Below are positions 56,250 to 64,000 of a stretch of DNA of 64,000 nt, in pieces. The DNA comes from Gammaproteobacteria bacterium. GTDB lineage: Bacteria; Pseudomonadota; Gammaproteobacteria; VBWC01. The stretch lies in NCBI GenBank assembly GCA_023266115.1, contig JAHFRU010000001.1, positions 207,905-271,904 on the forward strand, in the 5' to 3' direction. Position numbers and translations under genes: made by a program. How positions within the stretch are numbered: position 1 is the stretch's first letter; every line of letters starts with the position of its first letter. The notes beneath the pieces are model-generated. The model was given only the letters and a program-made list of their open reading frames with translations. It was not told the origin of the DNA and did no database searches.

Positions 56250-56888
56250 ATGCGAAAAATAATCAAGGGTTTCGGTTCTTGTCTACCGCTCGCAATCATG
56301 CTGTTGGCGGGTGTGGCGTACGCGGAGGGAGATCCGGCCGCCGGTCTGGAGAAGTCCGGGCTTTGTGCTGGTTGCCATGGCGCTGACGGCAACAGTGAGG
56401 ATGCGACGTTTCCGCGGCTGGCCGGTCAATATGCCGATTACATCGTCAAGCAGATCCGGGACTTTCAAAGTGGTCATCGCGCCAACAACGAGACGATGGC
56501 TGCAATGGCGGGCACGGTGGCTTCAGTTGAGGACGCGAGGGATATCGCGGCCTACTTCTCCCAACAGAAGATGAAAGACGCGTCGTTGACGACCCCGGAC
56601 CGGAATCTGTTGGCAACGGGTGAGAAGTTATTCCGCGAAGGCAATATTCAGTCCGGTCTTTATGGCTGTATCAATTGCCATGGCGAACGCGGCAAGGGCA
56701 AGGCGCCGAACATCGCGGTTTTTCCGGTGATCGGCGGTCAGCACCGCGACTACATAATCAAGGAGCTTACCGATCTCAAGGGCGGCGTGCGAGCGAACGA
56801 TCCGGCCGGCATGATGGGGGCGATCGCGAAGAAACTGTCGGATGACGAGATCAAGGCGGTTGCAGAGTACCTGTCAACGCAACATTAA
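56250..56888 (+). CDS. dihaem cytochrome c4-type protein
   Basis: A 212-residue periplasmic electron carrier. The signal peptide ends near AYA (25). Two haem-binding motifs, CAGCH (39-43) and CINCH (140-144), lie in tandem class I cytochrome domains; the Met ligands are probably in NNETMAAMAG (about 80-88) and DPAGMMGAIAKKL. The length and layout match cytochrome c4. A strong bidirectional terminator follows. It is unrelated to the glycan locus and marks the start of the housekeeping region. Confidence 0.93.
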   Translation: MRKIIKGFGSCLPLAIMLLAGVAYAEGDPAAGLEKSGLCAGCHGADGNSEDATFPRLAGQYADYIVKQIRDFQSGHRANNETMAAMAGTVASVEDARDIAAYFSQQKMKDASLTTPDRNLLATGEKLFREGNIQSGLYGCINCHGERGKGKAPNIAVFPVIGGQHRDYIIKELTDLKGGVRANDPAGMMGAIAKKLSDDEIKAVAEYLSTQH

Positions 56889-56910
56889 AAAGATTTTGGA
56901 TTCAAAGAAA

Positions 56911-56934
56911 AAGCGGGCATCAGCCCGCTTTTTT
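56911..56934. terminator. bidirectional Rho-independent terminator
   Basis: A perfect 8-bp stem AAGCGGGC/GCCCGCTT with loop ATCA and a T-run to 56934. A-rich sequence also precedes it, so it works for the cytochrome gene (plus strand) and for argF (minus strand), whose stop is 17 bases away. Confidence 0.93.
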
Positions 56935-56950
56935 GTTAATGGCCGCGCAG

Positions 56951-57853
56951 CTAGCACAGGAGTAGTTCAAGCAGGGCCTTCTGGGAATGCAGGCGGTTCT
57001 CGGCTTCATCCCACACTACGCTCTGGCCGCCGTCGATCACTTCCGCGGTTACTTCCTCACCGCGGTGCGCCGGCAGGCAATGCATGAAGATCGCATCCGC
57101 GCTGGCTGCCGCCATCAGCTCGCCGTTTACTTGGAACGGCTGGAACACCTGGCAGCGGTTGCCCTGCTCATCTTCCTGGCCCATGCTGGCCCAGACGTCT
57201 GTCACGACCAGATGTGCGCCGCGTACCGCTTCTTGTGGACTGGACACGAGACGCGCCTGGTTGCCGGCCTGCGCGAGGGTATCCGGGTCCGGCTGATGTT
57301 CCGCCGGCGTCGCGATCCTCAGCTGAAAGTCGAATTGCCGGGCGGCATCGATATACGAATGGCACATGTTGTTGCCGTCGCCGATCCAGGCGACGGTTTT
57401 GCCGCGGATGTCGCCGCGGTGTTCGTAGAACGTCTGCATGTCGGCAAGCAACTGGCACGGGTGATGCCGGTCGGTCAGTGCATTGATCACCGGCACTCCT
57501 GAATTGGCGGCAAAGCGCTCGGCCTTTTCGTGCTCGTAGGTGCGTATCATGATGACGTCGACCATGCGCGACAGCACGCGTGCCGTGTCCTCCACGGGTT
57601 CACCGCGACCCAGCTGGGTATCGCGTGGCGACAGGAAGATCGCAGTGCCGCCGAACTGGCTCATCGCCACCTCGAATGACACACGCGTACGCGTCGACGA
57701 TTTCTCGAACACCATCGCGAGCACTTTGTTTTTCAGTGGCTCGTAGGTCTTGCCGTCGCGCTGCATTTGCTTCAGCTCGATCGCGCGCGCGATCAGTCCG
57801 CGCAATTCCGCCGGACTCAGGTCCATCAGTGTCAGGAAATGCCGTTTTGCCAT
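56951..57853 (-). CDS. argF: ornithine carbamoyltransferase
   Basis: A 300-residue cytoplasmic enzyme making citrulline from ornithine and carbamoyl phosphate. The start at ATG 57853 ([19 protein letters not shown]) matches family N-termini. The carbamoyl-phosphate motif [18 protein letters not shown], and the ornithine-site [11 protein letters not shown] are intact. Together with argD upstream (31-base gap, same strand) it forms an argDF operon for arginine synthesis. Confidence 0.95.
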   Translation of the reverse strand: MAKRHFLTLMDLSPAELRGLIARAIELKQMQRDGKTYEPLKNKVLAMVFEKSSTRTRVSFEVAMSQFGGTAIFLSPRDTQLGRGEPVEDTARVLSRMVDVIMIRTYEHEKAERFAANSGVPVINALTDRHHPCQLLADMQTFYEHRGDIRGKTVAWIGDGNNMCHSYIDAARQFDFQLRIATPAEHQPDPDTLAQAGNQARLVSSPQEAVRGAHLVVTDVWASMGQEDEQGNRCQVFQPFQVNGELMAAASADAIFMHCLPAHRGEEVTAEVIDGGQSVVWDEAENRLHSQKALLELLLC

Positions 57854-57884
57854 GGCTCGCTCGTGATTGTCGGCGGCGTTCCGC

Positions 57885-59042
57885 TTAATGCGTGAAGCCG
57901 GTGACCAGCCGGCTGACGGCGTCCGAGATCTGGTCGGCCTCGGCATCGGTCAGGATCAGCGGCGGCAGCAGCCGAATCACCTTTTCCGCCGTGACGTTGA
58001 TCAAGACGCCGTGTTCCAGCGCCTGTTTTACCAGCGTGGCGCACGGCCGGTCCAGCTCGACGCCGATCATCAATCCCTTGCCGCGCACGGCTTTCACATG
58101 ACCGCATCCCGCCAGTTCGCGTTGCAGCGTCGTCAGTATCCGGTTGCCGAGATACGCGGCGCGTTTCACCAGGTCATGACGCCGGATCGTATCGACCACC
58201 GCGAGCGCCGCACGGCACGCCAGCGGATTTCCGCCGAACGTCGAGCCGTGGCTGCCTGGCGTGAACGCGGCCGCCGCGACGCCACTCGCCAGGCACGCAC
58301 CTATCGGCACGCCGTTGCCCAGTCCTTTCGCCAGCGTCATGACGTCCGGTTGAATCCCGTGATGCTGAAACGCGAACCACCTGCCGGTGCGGCCCATGCC
58401 GGTCTGTACCTCATCGAGCATCATCAGCCAGTCATGCGTATCGCAAATCGCGCGTACCTGGTTCAGGTAGTCGTCGTCGGGGATATTCACGCCGCTCTCG
58501 CCCTGGATCGGTTCCAGCAGCACCGCGACAATATTCTGATCGGATTTCGCCAGCGCGCGCAGCGCCGCAACATCGTTATACGGCACGCGGATGAATCCCG
58601 GCATCAGCGGTTCAAAGCCCTGTTGGATTTTCAAATTGCCGGTGGCCGTCAGTGTCGCCAATGTACGGCCGTGGAAACTGTTTTCGGTTACGACTATCGT
58701 CGGAATCCCGATGCCCCGCGCATGCCCGACCAGCCGGGCGATCTTGAGCGCCGCCTCGTTGGCTTCCGCGCCGGAGTTACAGAAAAAGCTGTTCTGCATG
58801 CGAGACAGCGCGGTCAGCTCCTCGGCCAGCCGCTGCTGATGCTTGATGCTGTAGAGATTAGACGTGTGCACCAGCTGGTTGGCCTGATCGCAGATCGCCT
58901 GCGTGACCGCAGGATGCGCGTGCCCCAGCCCGCAGACCGCGACGCCACTGAGCGCGTCCAGGTACCTACGCCCGTGCTCGTCCCATAACCAGGCGCCTTC
59001 GCCCCGTTCAAACGTGACCGGCAAGCGGGCGTAATTCGACAT
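57885..59042 (-). CDS. argD: acetylornithine aminotransferase
   Basis: A 385-residue PLP-dependent class III aminotransferase converting N-acetylornithine and 2-oxoglutarate to the semialdehyde and glutamate, in reverse for synthesis; it also serves the lysine pathway in many bacteria. The ATG at 59042 ([16 protein letters not shown]) has GGAG 6 bases upstream; ATG 59057 is an alternative. Family motifs: [47 protein letters not shown], and the PLP lysine in [10 protein letters not shown]. It is followed by argF. Confidence 0.95.
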   Translation of the reverse strand: MSNYARLPVTFERGEGAWLWDEHGRRYLDALSGVAVCGLGHAHPAVTQAICDQANQLVHTSNLYSIKHQQRLAEELTALSRMQNSFFCNSGAEANEAALKIARLVGHARGIGIPTIVVTENSFHGRTLATLTATGNLKIQQGFEPLMPGFIRVPYNDVAALRALAKSDQNIVAVLLEPIQGESGVNIPDDDYLNQVRAICDTHDWLMMLDEVQTGMGRTGRWFAFQHHGIQPDVMTLAKGLGNGVPIGACLASGVAAAAFTPGSHGSTFGGNPLACRAALAVVDTIRRHDLVKRAAYLGNRILTTLQRELAGCGHVKAVRGKGLMIGVELDRPCATLVKQALEHGVLINVTAEKVIRLLPPLILTDAEADQISDAVSRLVTGFTH

Positions 59043-59249
59043 CAATGGCTCCGGCATGATCGAAACTTCTGCTTAAAAAAACAAAGGCGGCGTCGCCAGA
59101 CAGGGATGTCGTAAAAATCCTTCGATCGACTTTTGCGACATCCCGGCAGACGCTGCCGAAGAGCGGAATAATAAGGTTTTGATGCTGTGTTGACAAACCC
59201 GGCGTACCGGCCGCTGATCCGGGGGAGAGGAAGCAAGTGCAGGAAACAG

Positions 59250-59281
59250 TTGCGCGGAAGTGGTTTCCCCTTTCCGCGCAA
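59250..59281 (-). terminator. hairpin terminator after the PuuD-like gene
   Basis: A 10-bp perfect stem, TTGCGCGGAA (59250-59259) with TTCCGCGCAA (59272-59281), and a 12-base loop, 18 bases beyond the stop of the minus-strand PuuD-like gene. On that strand only a short T stretch (CTGTTTCC) follows, so termination efficiency is uncertain. Confidence 0.55.
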
Positions 59282-59298
59282 TTACGTCCGCGTGGCGA

Positions 59299-59805
59299 CT
59301 AGAACGGCAGGCCGTGGCTCGCGCCGCCCATAAACATCAGCATGGGGATCGACAGCAAGGTGTTGGTGCGCGATGCCAGGAACGCCACGCGCTTCGCACT
59401 GGCCTTCTCCTGGTCGGTGGCCGGCACGATGCCAAGCAACTTCTTCTGGTTGGGCCAGATCAGCACCCAGACGTTAAACAGCATGATCGTGCCCAGCCAG
59501 GCGCCCATGCCGATCGTCGTGTGATAAAGCGTGCCGCCCTCGGTCAGGCCCAGCGTAAACGCCTTGCTGATATCGCCGCCCAGATAGGCCGCGCCGGTCA
59601 ACCATGTCACAACCGCCGCCCAGCGAAACCACAGCAGTGCCGGTCGCGCGATATACTTGCTGATGGCGGCCGGTCCCGGACCGTCCTTGTCGGCCGCCGC
59701 CCTGGCGACCGCCGGACCCTGAATGAAGTTGAAATAGTAAAGCAACCCGATCCAGGTGATGCCTGCCAGGAAATGCAGCCATCGATCTATCGGTAGAAAA
59801 TCCAT
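59299..59805 (-). CDS. PuuD-like integral membrane protein
   Basis: A 168-residue inner-membrane protein related to the membrane domain of the urate hydroxylase PuuD, without its cytochrome c domain. The start is ATG 59805, with GAGG 8 bases upstream. It has about four to five transmembrane segments: LHFLAGITWIGLLYYFNFIQG, FRWAAVVTWLTGAAYL, MGAWLGTIMLFNVWVLIWPNQKK and a C-terminal one. The histidines in the first segment and in TTIGMGAW-like strings may bind haem. Full catalytic activity is unproven, and uric-acid genes are absent. It follows a small membrane peptide gene. Confidence 0.8.
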   Translation of the reverse strand: MDFLPIDRWLHFLAGITWIGLLYYFNFIQGPAVARAAADKDGPGPAAISKYIARPALLWFRWAAVVTWLTGAAYLGGDISKAFTLGLTEGGTLYHTTIGMGAWLGTIMLFNVWVLIWPNQKKLLGIVPATDQEKASAKRVAFLASRTNTLLSIPMLMFMGGASHGLPF

Positions 59806-59871
59806 ATTAATTACCTCGTCGATTATTCTTGTCGGAACCCTGCCGCAGTCGCGGGCCAATCAAATACGGTG

Positions 59872-59967
59872 TTACGCGCCCGCCAGCGCCTTGATCACCA
59901 ACGCGAGAATCGCGGTCAGTATCGCACCGGAGATTATCGTGCCTGGAATGGAATCAAGTGGATTCAT
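59872..59967 (-). CDS. 31-residue single-span membrane peptide (hidden small gene)
   Basis: A 31-codon frame, MNPLDSIPGTIISGAILTA then ILALVIKALAGA, which is almost wholly one hydrophobic helix. AGGAGG lies 5 bases before the ATG, an excellent ribosome site, and the stop is 66 bases before the PuuD-like gene. The minus-strand frame extends upstream in phase for about 93 codons without a good start or composition, so the short form is preferred. It may be a subunit or chaperone of the PuuD-like protein. Confidence 0.6.
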   Translation of the reverse strand: MNPLDSIPGTIISGAILTAILALVIKALAGA

Positions 59968-60389
59968 ATTGCCTCCTGCAAGCCTGTCTGTTGATGCAAC
60001 GACGTTACCCGTCGAAAGGCCGGCTACTATACTAAGTTTTAACACAAGATGGTAGTTTGGCAAGCCGTATGGCACTGGTTTCACGGCGCAAACTGCCGGA
60101 TTAGCCGCTGTTCTGCGGAGGCACTCATGGCGACAGCTGCCGGGGCCGTCGCGGTCGCCCGGGAACCGCGCGCCCGCCAATGCGGCGTCGCCGCCAAGCG
60201 TCCAGGATCGCCGCGATTTTCCCTGCGCATTAGATACCGCTGCCAAGGCCGTCCGTCGTGTGGCAGGACAGGCAGCAGGGGCTACGGAGGGGGTGTGTCC
60301 CGGCGTCGGAGCGGATGTGCCGGAACAAGCCCACAGAAAACCTTGCGTTTTTTTCGACTCACGTTCCCGCTACAATATCCGCCCATGCG

Positions 60390-60412
60390 ACAGCCCTTCC
60401 GGCTGTTTTTTT
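60390..60412 (+). terminator. leader hairpin with T-run upstream of grxD
   Basis: ACAGCC CTTCC GGCTGT forms a 6-bp stem followed by seven T (60406-60412), 20 bases before the grxD ATG. A TACAAT at 60371-60376 could be a -10 box in front of it. This could be an attenuator in the grxD leader or the end of a short transcript. The rest of 59968-60431 is GC-rich and has no clear gene. Confidence 0.5.
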
Positions 60413-60431
60413 CTGATAAGCGAGAAAGGCG

Positions 60432-60752
60432 ATGGACACAGTCGAACGTATCAAGCAACAGATAGCCGGCAATCCGATTTTACTCTACATGAAGGGCACA
60501 CCCGATTTCCCGCAATGTGGCTTCTCGAGCCTTGCGACACAGCTGCTCCGGACCTGCGGCGCGAAGTTCGAGACCGTCAACATACTCGAAGAGCCTGACA
60601 TCCGCCGCACGCTGCCGCAGGTGGCGAACTGGCCGACGTTTCCTCAGCTCTATATCAACGGCGAGCTGATCGGCGGTTCCGACATCATGAAGGAGCTGTA
60701 CGAGCGTGGCGAACTGCAGAAGCTTGTCGCTGGCGCGAAGCCTGCGGCCTAG
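60432..60752 (+). CDS. grxD: monothiol glutaredoxin
   Basis: A 106-residue Grx4-type monothiol glutaredoxin that carries [2Fe-2S] clusters with glutathione and BolA. The active site is CGFS in PDFPQCGFSS (about residue 29), and the GSH site includes WPTFPQLYI and GGSDI. Length is normal for the family. The start ATG follows GAGAAAGGCG. Its leader contains the hairpin at 60390-60412. It is convergent with rnt, with only 9 bases between stops. Confidence 0.95.
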   Translation: MDTVERIKQQIAGNPILLYMKGTPDFPQCGFSSLATQLLRTCGAKFETVNILEEPDIRRTLPQVANWPTFPQLYINGELIGGSDIMKELYERGELQKLVAGAKPAA

Positions 60753-60761
60753 GCCGAACCG

Positions 60762-61415
60762 CTAAAGACCGGTCGTGGCGATCAGGTCATGCCACCGGTT
60801 CACCATCTGGCAAAAAAGCGCCGCGGTGATTTCCGCATCGTAGATCGCCGAGTGCGCTTCCTCCTCCTGCCACTCCAGGCCTGCCGCCTGCACCGCGCGG
60901 GCGAGCACCGTCTGGCCGTACACCAGTGCCGCCAGCGTCACCGTATCCAGGCTGCTGAACTGGTGAAACGGACTTTTCTTATGCCCGGTACGGGCGATCG
61001 CGGCGTTGACAAAGCCGAGATCGAAAAAGGCGTTGTGGCCGACCAGTATCGCGCGCGAGCAACTGGTTTTCCGCACCGCTTCGCGCACCGGTGCGAATAC
61101 GGCATCCAGCGCCTCGCGCTCGGGCAATGCGTCACGGAACGGATGATGAGGATCGATGCCGTTGAATGCGAGCGAACTCTGTTCAAGGTTCGCGCCGGGG
61201 AACGGTTCAACATGGCAGGCGATGGTCTGGCCGGGTGACAATCGGCCCGCGCCGTCCATCGTCAGAATGACCGCCGCGATCTCGAGCAGCGCATCGGTCT
61301 GGGCGTTAAAGCCGGCGGTTTCAACATCCACGACCACCGGCAAAAAGCCGCGGAAACGTTCGGCGATTCTGGCGCCCGCGTGGCTGTTAACGGCTTCGGT
61401 AGCGTCGGCGGTCAT
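60762..61415 (-). CDS. rnt: ribonuclease T
   Basis: A 217-residue DEDD exonuclease that trims 3' ends of tRNA and other stable RNAs as a dimer. The catalytic motifs are VVDVETAGF (ExoI), [14 protein letters not shown] (ExoII) and [14 protein letters not shown] (ExoIII with His and Asp). RNase T is a marker of Gammaproteobacteria. The ATG at 61415 lies 3 bases beyond the pyrC stop on the same strand, so pyrC-rnt are cotranscribed. Confidence 0.95.
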   Translation of the reverse strand: MTADATEAVNSHAGARIAERFRGFLPVVVDVETAGFNAQTDALLEIAAVILTMDGAGRLSPGQTIACHVEPFPGANLEQSSLAFNGIDPHHPFRDALPEREALDAVFAPVREAVRKTSCSRAILVGHNAFFDLGFVNAAIARTGHKKSPFHQFSSLDTVTLAALVYGQTVLARAVQAAGLEWQEEEAHSAIYDAEITAALFCQMVNRWHDLIATTGL

Positions 61416-61418
61416 GCG

Positions 61419-62450
61419 TCAGGCCATCAGTTGCCAGCCGACCGTGCTGCCGGCCATGAACGGCACGAGCTTGTCCTTGCCGAGCGGGAATTCCGGCGCC
61501 ACCGGCGTGTCGGCGCGTTGCAGCGTGATGCTATCGTCGTTGATCGGCAGCCCGTAGAACGCCGGTCCGAAGCGACTGGCGAAGTTCTCCAGCCGATCAA
61601 GCTTGCCGGCCTTGTCAAACACCTGCGTATACAGCTCGATCGCGGCGTGCGCGGTATAGATGCCGGCGCAACCGCAGGCCGCTTCCTTGGTGCGTTTCGC
61701 GTGCGGCGCGCTGTCGGTGCCGAGGAAGAACTTCGGGTTGCCGCTGGTCGCGGCAGACACGAGCGCCTGGCGGTCGGTTTCGCGTTTCAGCACCGGCAGA
61801 CAGTAATGATGCGGGCGGATACCACCGGCCAGCATCGCGTTTCTGTTGAGCAGCAGATGATGCGCGGTAACTGTCGCCGCGACTGTTGCCGGCGCGGAGA
61901 TCACGAAATCGACCGCGGCCCGGGTGGTAATGTGTTCGAACACAATCTTAAGTTCCGGGAACTGCCTGACCAGCGGCGCCAGCTCCCTGTCGATGAAGAT
62001 GCGCTCCCGGTCGAAGATATCGATGTCCTTGCCCGCCGACTCGCCGTGCAGCAACAGCGGCATACCGCAGCGTTCCATTTCCGCGAGCACGTTGAAGGTC
62101 TTGCGGATGTCGGTCACGCCGGCGGCGGAGTTGGTCGTTGCGCCGACCGGATAGAGCTTGACGGCGCTGACGCTGTTGCCTAGTGCCTGCGTGATCTCGC
62201 CGGTTGGCGTGTCGTCGGTCAGGTACAGCGTCATCAGCGGTGTGAATTTCGCGCCGGCCGGTACGGCCGCCAGTATGCGTTGGCGATAGGCCAGCGCCAG
62301 TTTGGTGGTGGTGACCGGCGGCACCAGATTGGGCATGACGATCGCGCGGCCGAAACAGCGCGCGACATGGGGCACGGTCGTGGTCAACGCGGCATCGTCA
62401 CGCAGATGAATGTGCCAGTCGTCGGGACGTGTCAGGGTCAGTTGATCCAC
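61419..62450 (-). CDS. pyrC: dihydroorotase
   Basis: A 343-residue zinc amidohydrolase of the E. coli PyrC type, third step of pyrimidine synthesis (carbamoyl-aspartate to dihydroorotate). It shows [10 protein letters not shown] (metal-binding HxH), the region [13 protein letters not shown] with the carbamylated Lys, MLLHGES, and [10 protein letters not shown]. The length is typical. It is followed by rnt. Confidence 0.95.
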   Translation of the reverse strand: MDQLTLTRPDDWHIHLRDDAALTTTVPHVARCFGRAIVMPNLVPPVTTTKLALAYRQRILAAVPAGAKFTPLMTLYLTDDTPTGEITQALGNSVSAVKLYPVGATTNSAAGVTDIRKTFNVLAEMERCGMPLLLHGESAGKDIDIFDRERIFIDRELAPLVRQFPELKIVFEHITTRAAVDFVISAPATVAATVTAHHLLLNRNAMLAGGIRPHHYCLPVLKRETDRQALVSAATSGNPKFFLGTDSAPHAKRTKEAACGCAGIYTAHAAIELYTQVFDKAGKLDRLENFASRFGPAFYGLPINDDSITLQRADTPVAPEFPLGKDKLVPFMAGSTVGWQLMA

Positions 62451-62508
62451 CGGGCCATTATGCCAGCTTTCCGGGGCGGCACGAAATCAGCATGAGGATG
62501 TAGGCGCG

Positions 62509-63270
62509 CTAGTTGCGCAGCTTGTAGCCGCTGCGCAGCATCAACAGCGTCAGTGTCACCAGCGTCGCGAATACCGACACCACCACCGCCAGGCTGATCA
62601 ACGGATCGATATCGGATGCACCGAAGAAGCCGTAACGAAAGCCGTCGATCATGTAAAAGAACGGGTTCAGGTGCGAGGCGCGTTGCCAGAAATCCGGCAG
62701 TGCGTGGATCGAGTAGAACACGCCGCTCAGAAACGACAGCGGGATGATGATGAAATTCTGGAAGCCGGCGAGCTGGTCGAACTTTTCCGCCCAGATGCCG
62801 GCGATCACGCCGACCGTGCCGAGTGCGGCGCTGTTGAGCACCGCGAACAACACCAGCCAGCCCGGGTTGTGTATCGGCAGTGGCACAAGCAACACGGCTG
62901 CCAGGTACACGCCGAGGCCTACCGCGAGGCCGCGCACCACCGCCGCCGCGACAAACGCCAGAAAGAACTCGAAGTGCGACAGCGGCGTCAGCAGGATAAA
63001 CACGATATTGCCGGTGATCTTGGACTGGATCAGGCTTGACGAGCTGTTGGCAAAGGCGTTCTGCGTGATCGACATCATGATCAGCCCGGCCAGCAGAAAC
63101 GACGCGTAATCGACGCCGGTGAACACCTGAACACGCTCCTGCAACGCCTGGGCGAACACCAGCAGATACAGCAGCGTCGTCATAACCGGTGCGGCCAGTG
63201 TCTGCAGACCGACCTTGTAGAAGCGCAGCAGCTCCTTGCGAAACAGCGTCTGCATGCCGCGCCAGTTCAT
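62509..63270 (-). CDS. ABC-2 type transporter permease
   Basis: A 253-residue membrane protein of the YadH/drug-resistance ABC-2 group, with about six hydrophobic segments and the typical opening MNWRGMQTLFRKELLRFYKVG. The ATG at 63270 overlaps the stop of the ATPase by four bases (ATGA), so the pair is coupled. Substrate unknown; the family exports drugs, lipids or polysaccharides. Confidence 0.9.
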   Translation of the reverse strand: MNWRGMQTLFRKELLRFYKVGLQTLAAPVMTTLLYLLVFAQALQERVQVFTGVDYASFLLAGLIMMSITQNAFANSSSSLIQSKITGNIVFILLTPLSHFEFFLAFVAAAVVRGLAVGLGVYLAAVLLVPLPIHNPGWLVLFAVLNSAALGTVGVIAGIWAEKFDQLAGFQNFIIIPLSFLSGVFYSIHALPDFWQRASHLNPFFYMIDGFRYGFFGASDIDPLISLAVVVSVFATLVTLTLLMLRSGYKLRN

Positions 63271-64000
63271 GCTTTTTTTCGCCTGGTCAGTTCGACAAAT
63301 ACGTCCTCGAGATCTGCCTCCTCGGTGGACAGATCGATGATCGTCGCGCCGCACTGGCGTACGGCATCGAGCATGTCGACCACCGAATCGCTGCGGCGCT
63401 CCAGCTGCAGGTCAAGGCGGTTGCCCGCCTGGCGGACGATCTTGGCCGCGTATTTCCCCGTCAGGCCGGTCACCGGCGCGGCGGTCGTTACGCAGACGCG
63501 CAGCGTGCGGCCGATGCCGCGCTCCAGCAGGCCCTGGGTCGTATCGAGCGCGATCACTTCGCCGTGATTCAGGATCGCGATGCGGTCGCACAGCGCCTCG
63601 GCCTCCTCGAGATAGTGCGTCGTCAATACGATGGTATGGCCGTCACGATGCAAACGCTTCACAAACGCCCACAGCGACTGGCGCAGTTCGACGTCGACGC
63701 CCGCAGTCGGCTCGTCGAGCACGACGACCTCCGGTTTGTGCACCAGCGCCTGCGCGATCAACACGCGGCGCTTCATGCCGCCGGACAGCGCGCGCATATT
63801 GGTATCGCGCTTGTCGCCGAGCATCAGCGCGTCGAGCAGCTCGTCGATCCACGGGTCATTCCCGCGGCCGAGGCCGAAGTAACCGGCCTGGATGCGCAGC
63901 GCCTCGCGCACTGTGAAGAACGGATCGTAGACCAGTTCCTGAGGCACGACGCCGATACAGCGCCGGGACTGGCGGTAATTCCTGACGACGTGATGGCCGA
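63267..64000 (-). CDS. ABC transporter ATP-binding protein (5' part beyond window)
   Basis: The frame runs off the right edge, so the N-terminus with the Walker A motif is outside the window. Visible are RNYRQSRRCIGVVPQEL (after Walker A), ALSGGMKRRVLIAQAL (signature), VVLDEPTAGVD (Walker B) and a C-terminal domain rich in charged residues ending EDVFVELTRRKKA. It resembles the YadG subfamily. It pairs with the downstream permease. Confidence 0.92.
   Translation of the reverse strand, partial: GHHVVRNYRQSRRCIGVVPQELVYDPFFTVREALRIQAGYFGLGRGNDPWIDELLDALMLGDKRDTNMRALSGGMKRRVLIAQALVHKPEVVVLDEPTAGVDVELRQSLWAFVKRLHRDGHTIVLTTHYLEEAEALCDRIAILNHGEVIALDTTQGLLERGIGRTLRVCVTTAAPVTGLTGKYAAKIVRQAGNRLDLQLERRSDSVVDMLDAVRQCGATIIDLSTEEADLEDVFVELTRRKKA

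Noticed and set aside
57867..58988. Long plus-strand frame opposite argD
   Set aside because: A shadow of argD: basic, low-complexity translation without motifs, while argD is unmistakable.
59042..59281. Minus-strand frame upstream of argD
   Set aside because: Lies across the hairpin region and has no good start or conserved look.
60049..60465. Long plus-strand frame before grxD
   Set aside because: GC-rich DNA gives long chance frames; Arg/Gly-rich translation and no ribosome site.

Overview
The window looks like a chromosomal segment of a gammaproteobacterium. The evidence is the right-hand end, which carries RNase T (rnt), an E. coli-type dihydroorotase (pyrC), grxD, argD-argF and a cytochrome c4-type dihaem protein in dense, GC-rich housekeeping context. 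RNase T is essentially confined to Gammaproteobacteria. Most of the window (about 0.25-56.1 kb) is a large, somewhat lower-GC surface-polysaccharide locus with accessory secreted proteins. No tRNA, rRNA or CRISPR array was seen.

Layout. (1) 249-10845: a nucleotide-sugar and ABC-export block. It holds glucose-1-phosphate cytidylyltransferase, an LhgO-like FAD oxidase, an SDR epimerase/dehydratase, a Zn-finger C-methyltransferase and an RmlC-like epimerase, then Wzm and Wzt with a C-terminal cargo domain, a DUF4910/M28-like protein, and on the other strand a PIG-L deacetylase and a sulfotransferase. (2) 11104-19612, minus strand: an exported-protein block. It holds a 47-residue lipoprotein too short for routine calling, a SUMF1-fold protein with a coiled coil, two giant SGNH-hydrolase paralogues (one with a perfect 569-bp internal direct repeat) and a small NTF2-like protein. 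(3) 20117-45426: a second glycan block with about nine glycosyltransferases, WecB, an acyltransferase, an SDR enzyme, a Wzy/ligase-like membrane protein, an unusual 1164-residue fusion (alpha/alpha-toroid, mannose-1-phosphate guanylyltransferase, novel C-terminus), a canonical AsnB and two tandem Cys-less AsnB-like proteins. (4) 45518-46419: a methyltransferase cut off by the remnant of an IS3-type element. (5) 46448-51586, minus strand: exported glycosidase-like, malectin/FN3 and Ig/FN3 proteins. (6) 51973-56107: a membrane protein with a degenerate J-domain and NTF2-like domain, then the polyprenyl-phosphate sugar-1-phosphate transferase that would start repeat-unit assembly. (7) 56250-64000: cytochrome c, argF, argD, a PuuD-like membrane protein preceded by a 31-residue membrane peptide, grxD, rnt, pyrC and an ABC-2 transporter cut by the window end.

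How it works together (inference): the initiating transferase (54641) and the glycosyltransferases build a lipid-linked glycan; the rfbF-led set supplies an unusual, probably CDP- or NDP-linked, branched deoxysugar; AsnB-like enzymes may amidate uronic acids; acetyl, sulfo and deacetyl functions decorate the product. Both a Wzm/Wzt exporter and a Wzy-like protein are present, but no Wzx, Wza or Wzc was seen, so the locus may combine two pathways or rely on genes outside the window. The exported SGNH, SUMF1-fold, malectin and FN3 proteins are candidate surface glycan modifiers or binders. The points most worth a second look are the tri-domain fusion, the AsnB trio, the hidden small lipoprotein with its SUMF1-fold partner, the perfect intragenic repeat, and the uncharacterised rfbF-LhgO sugar pathway.
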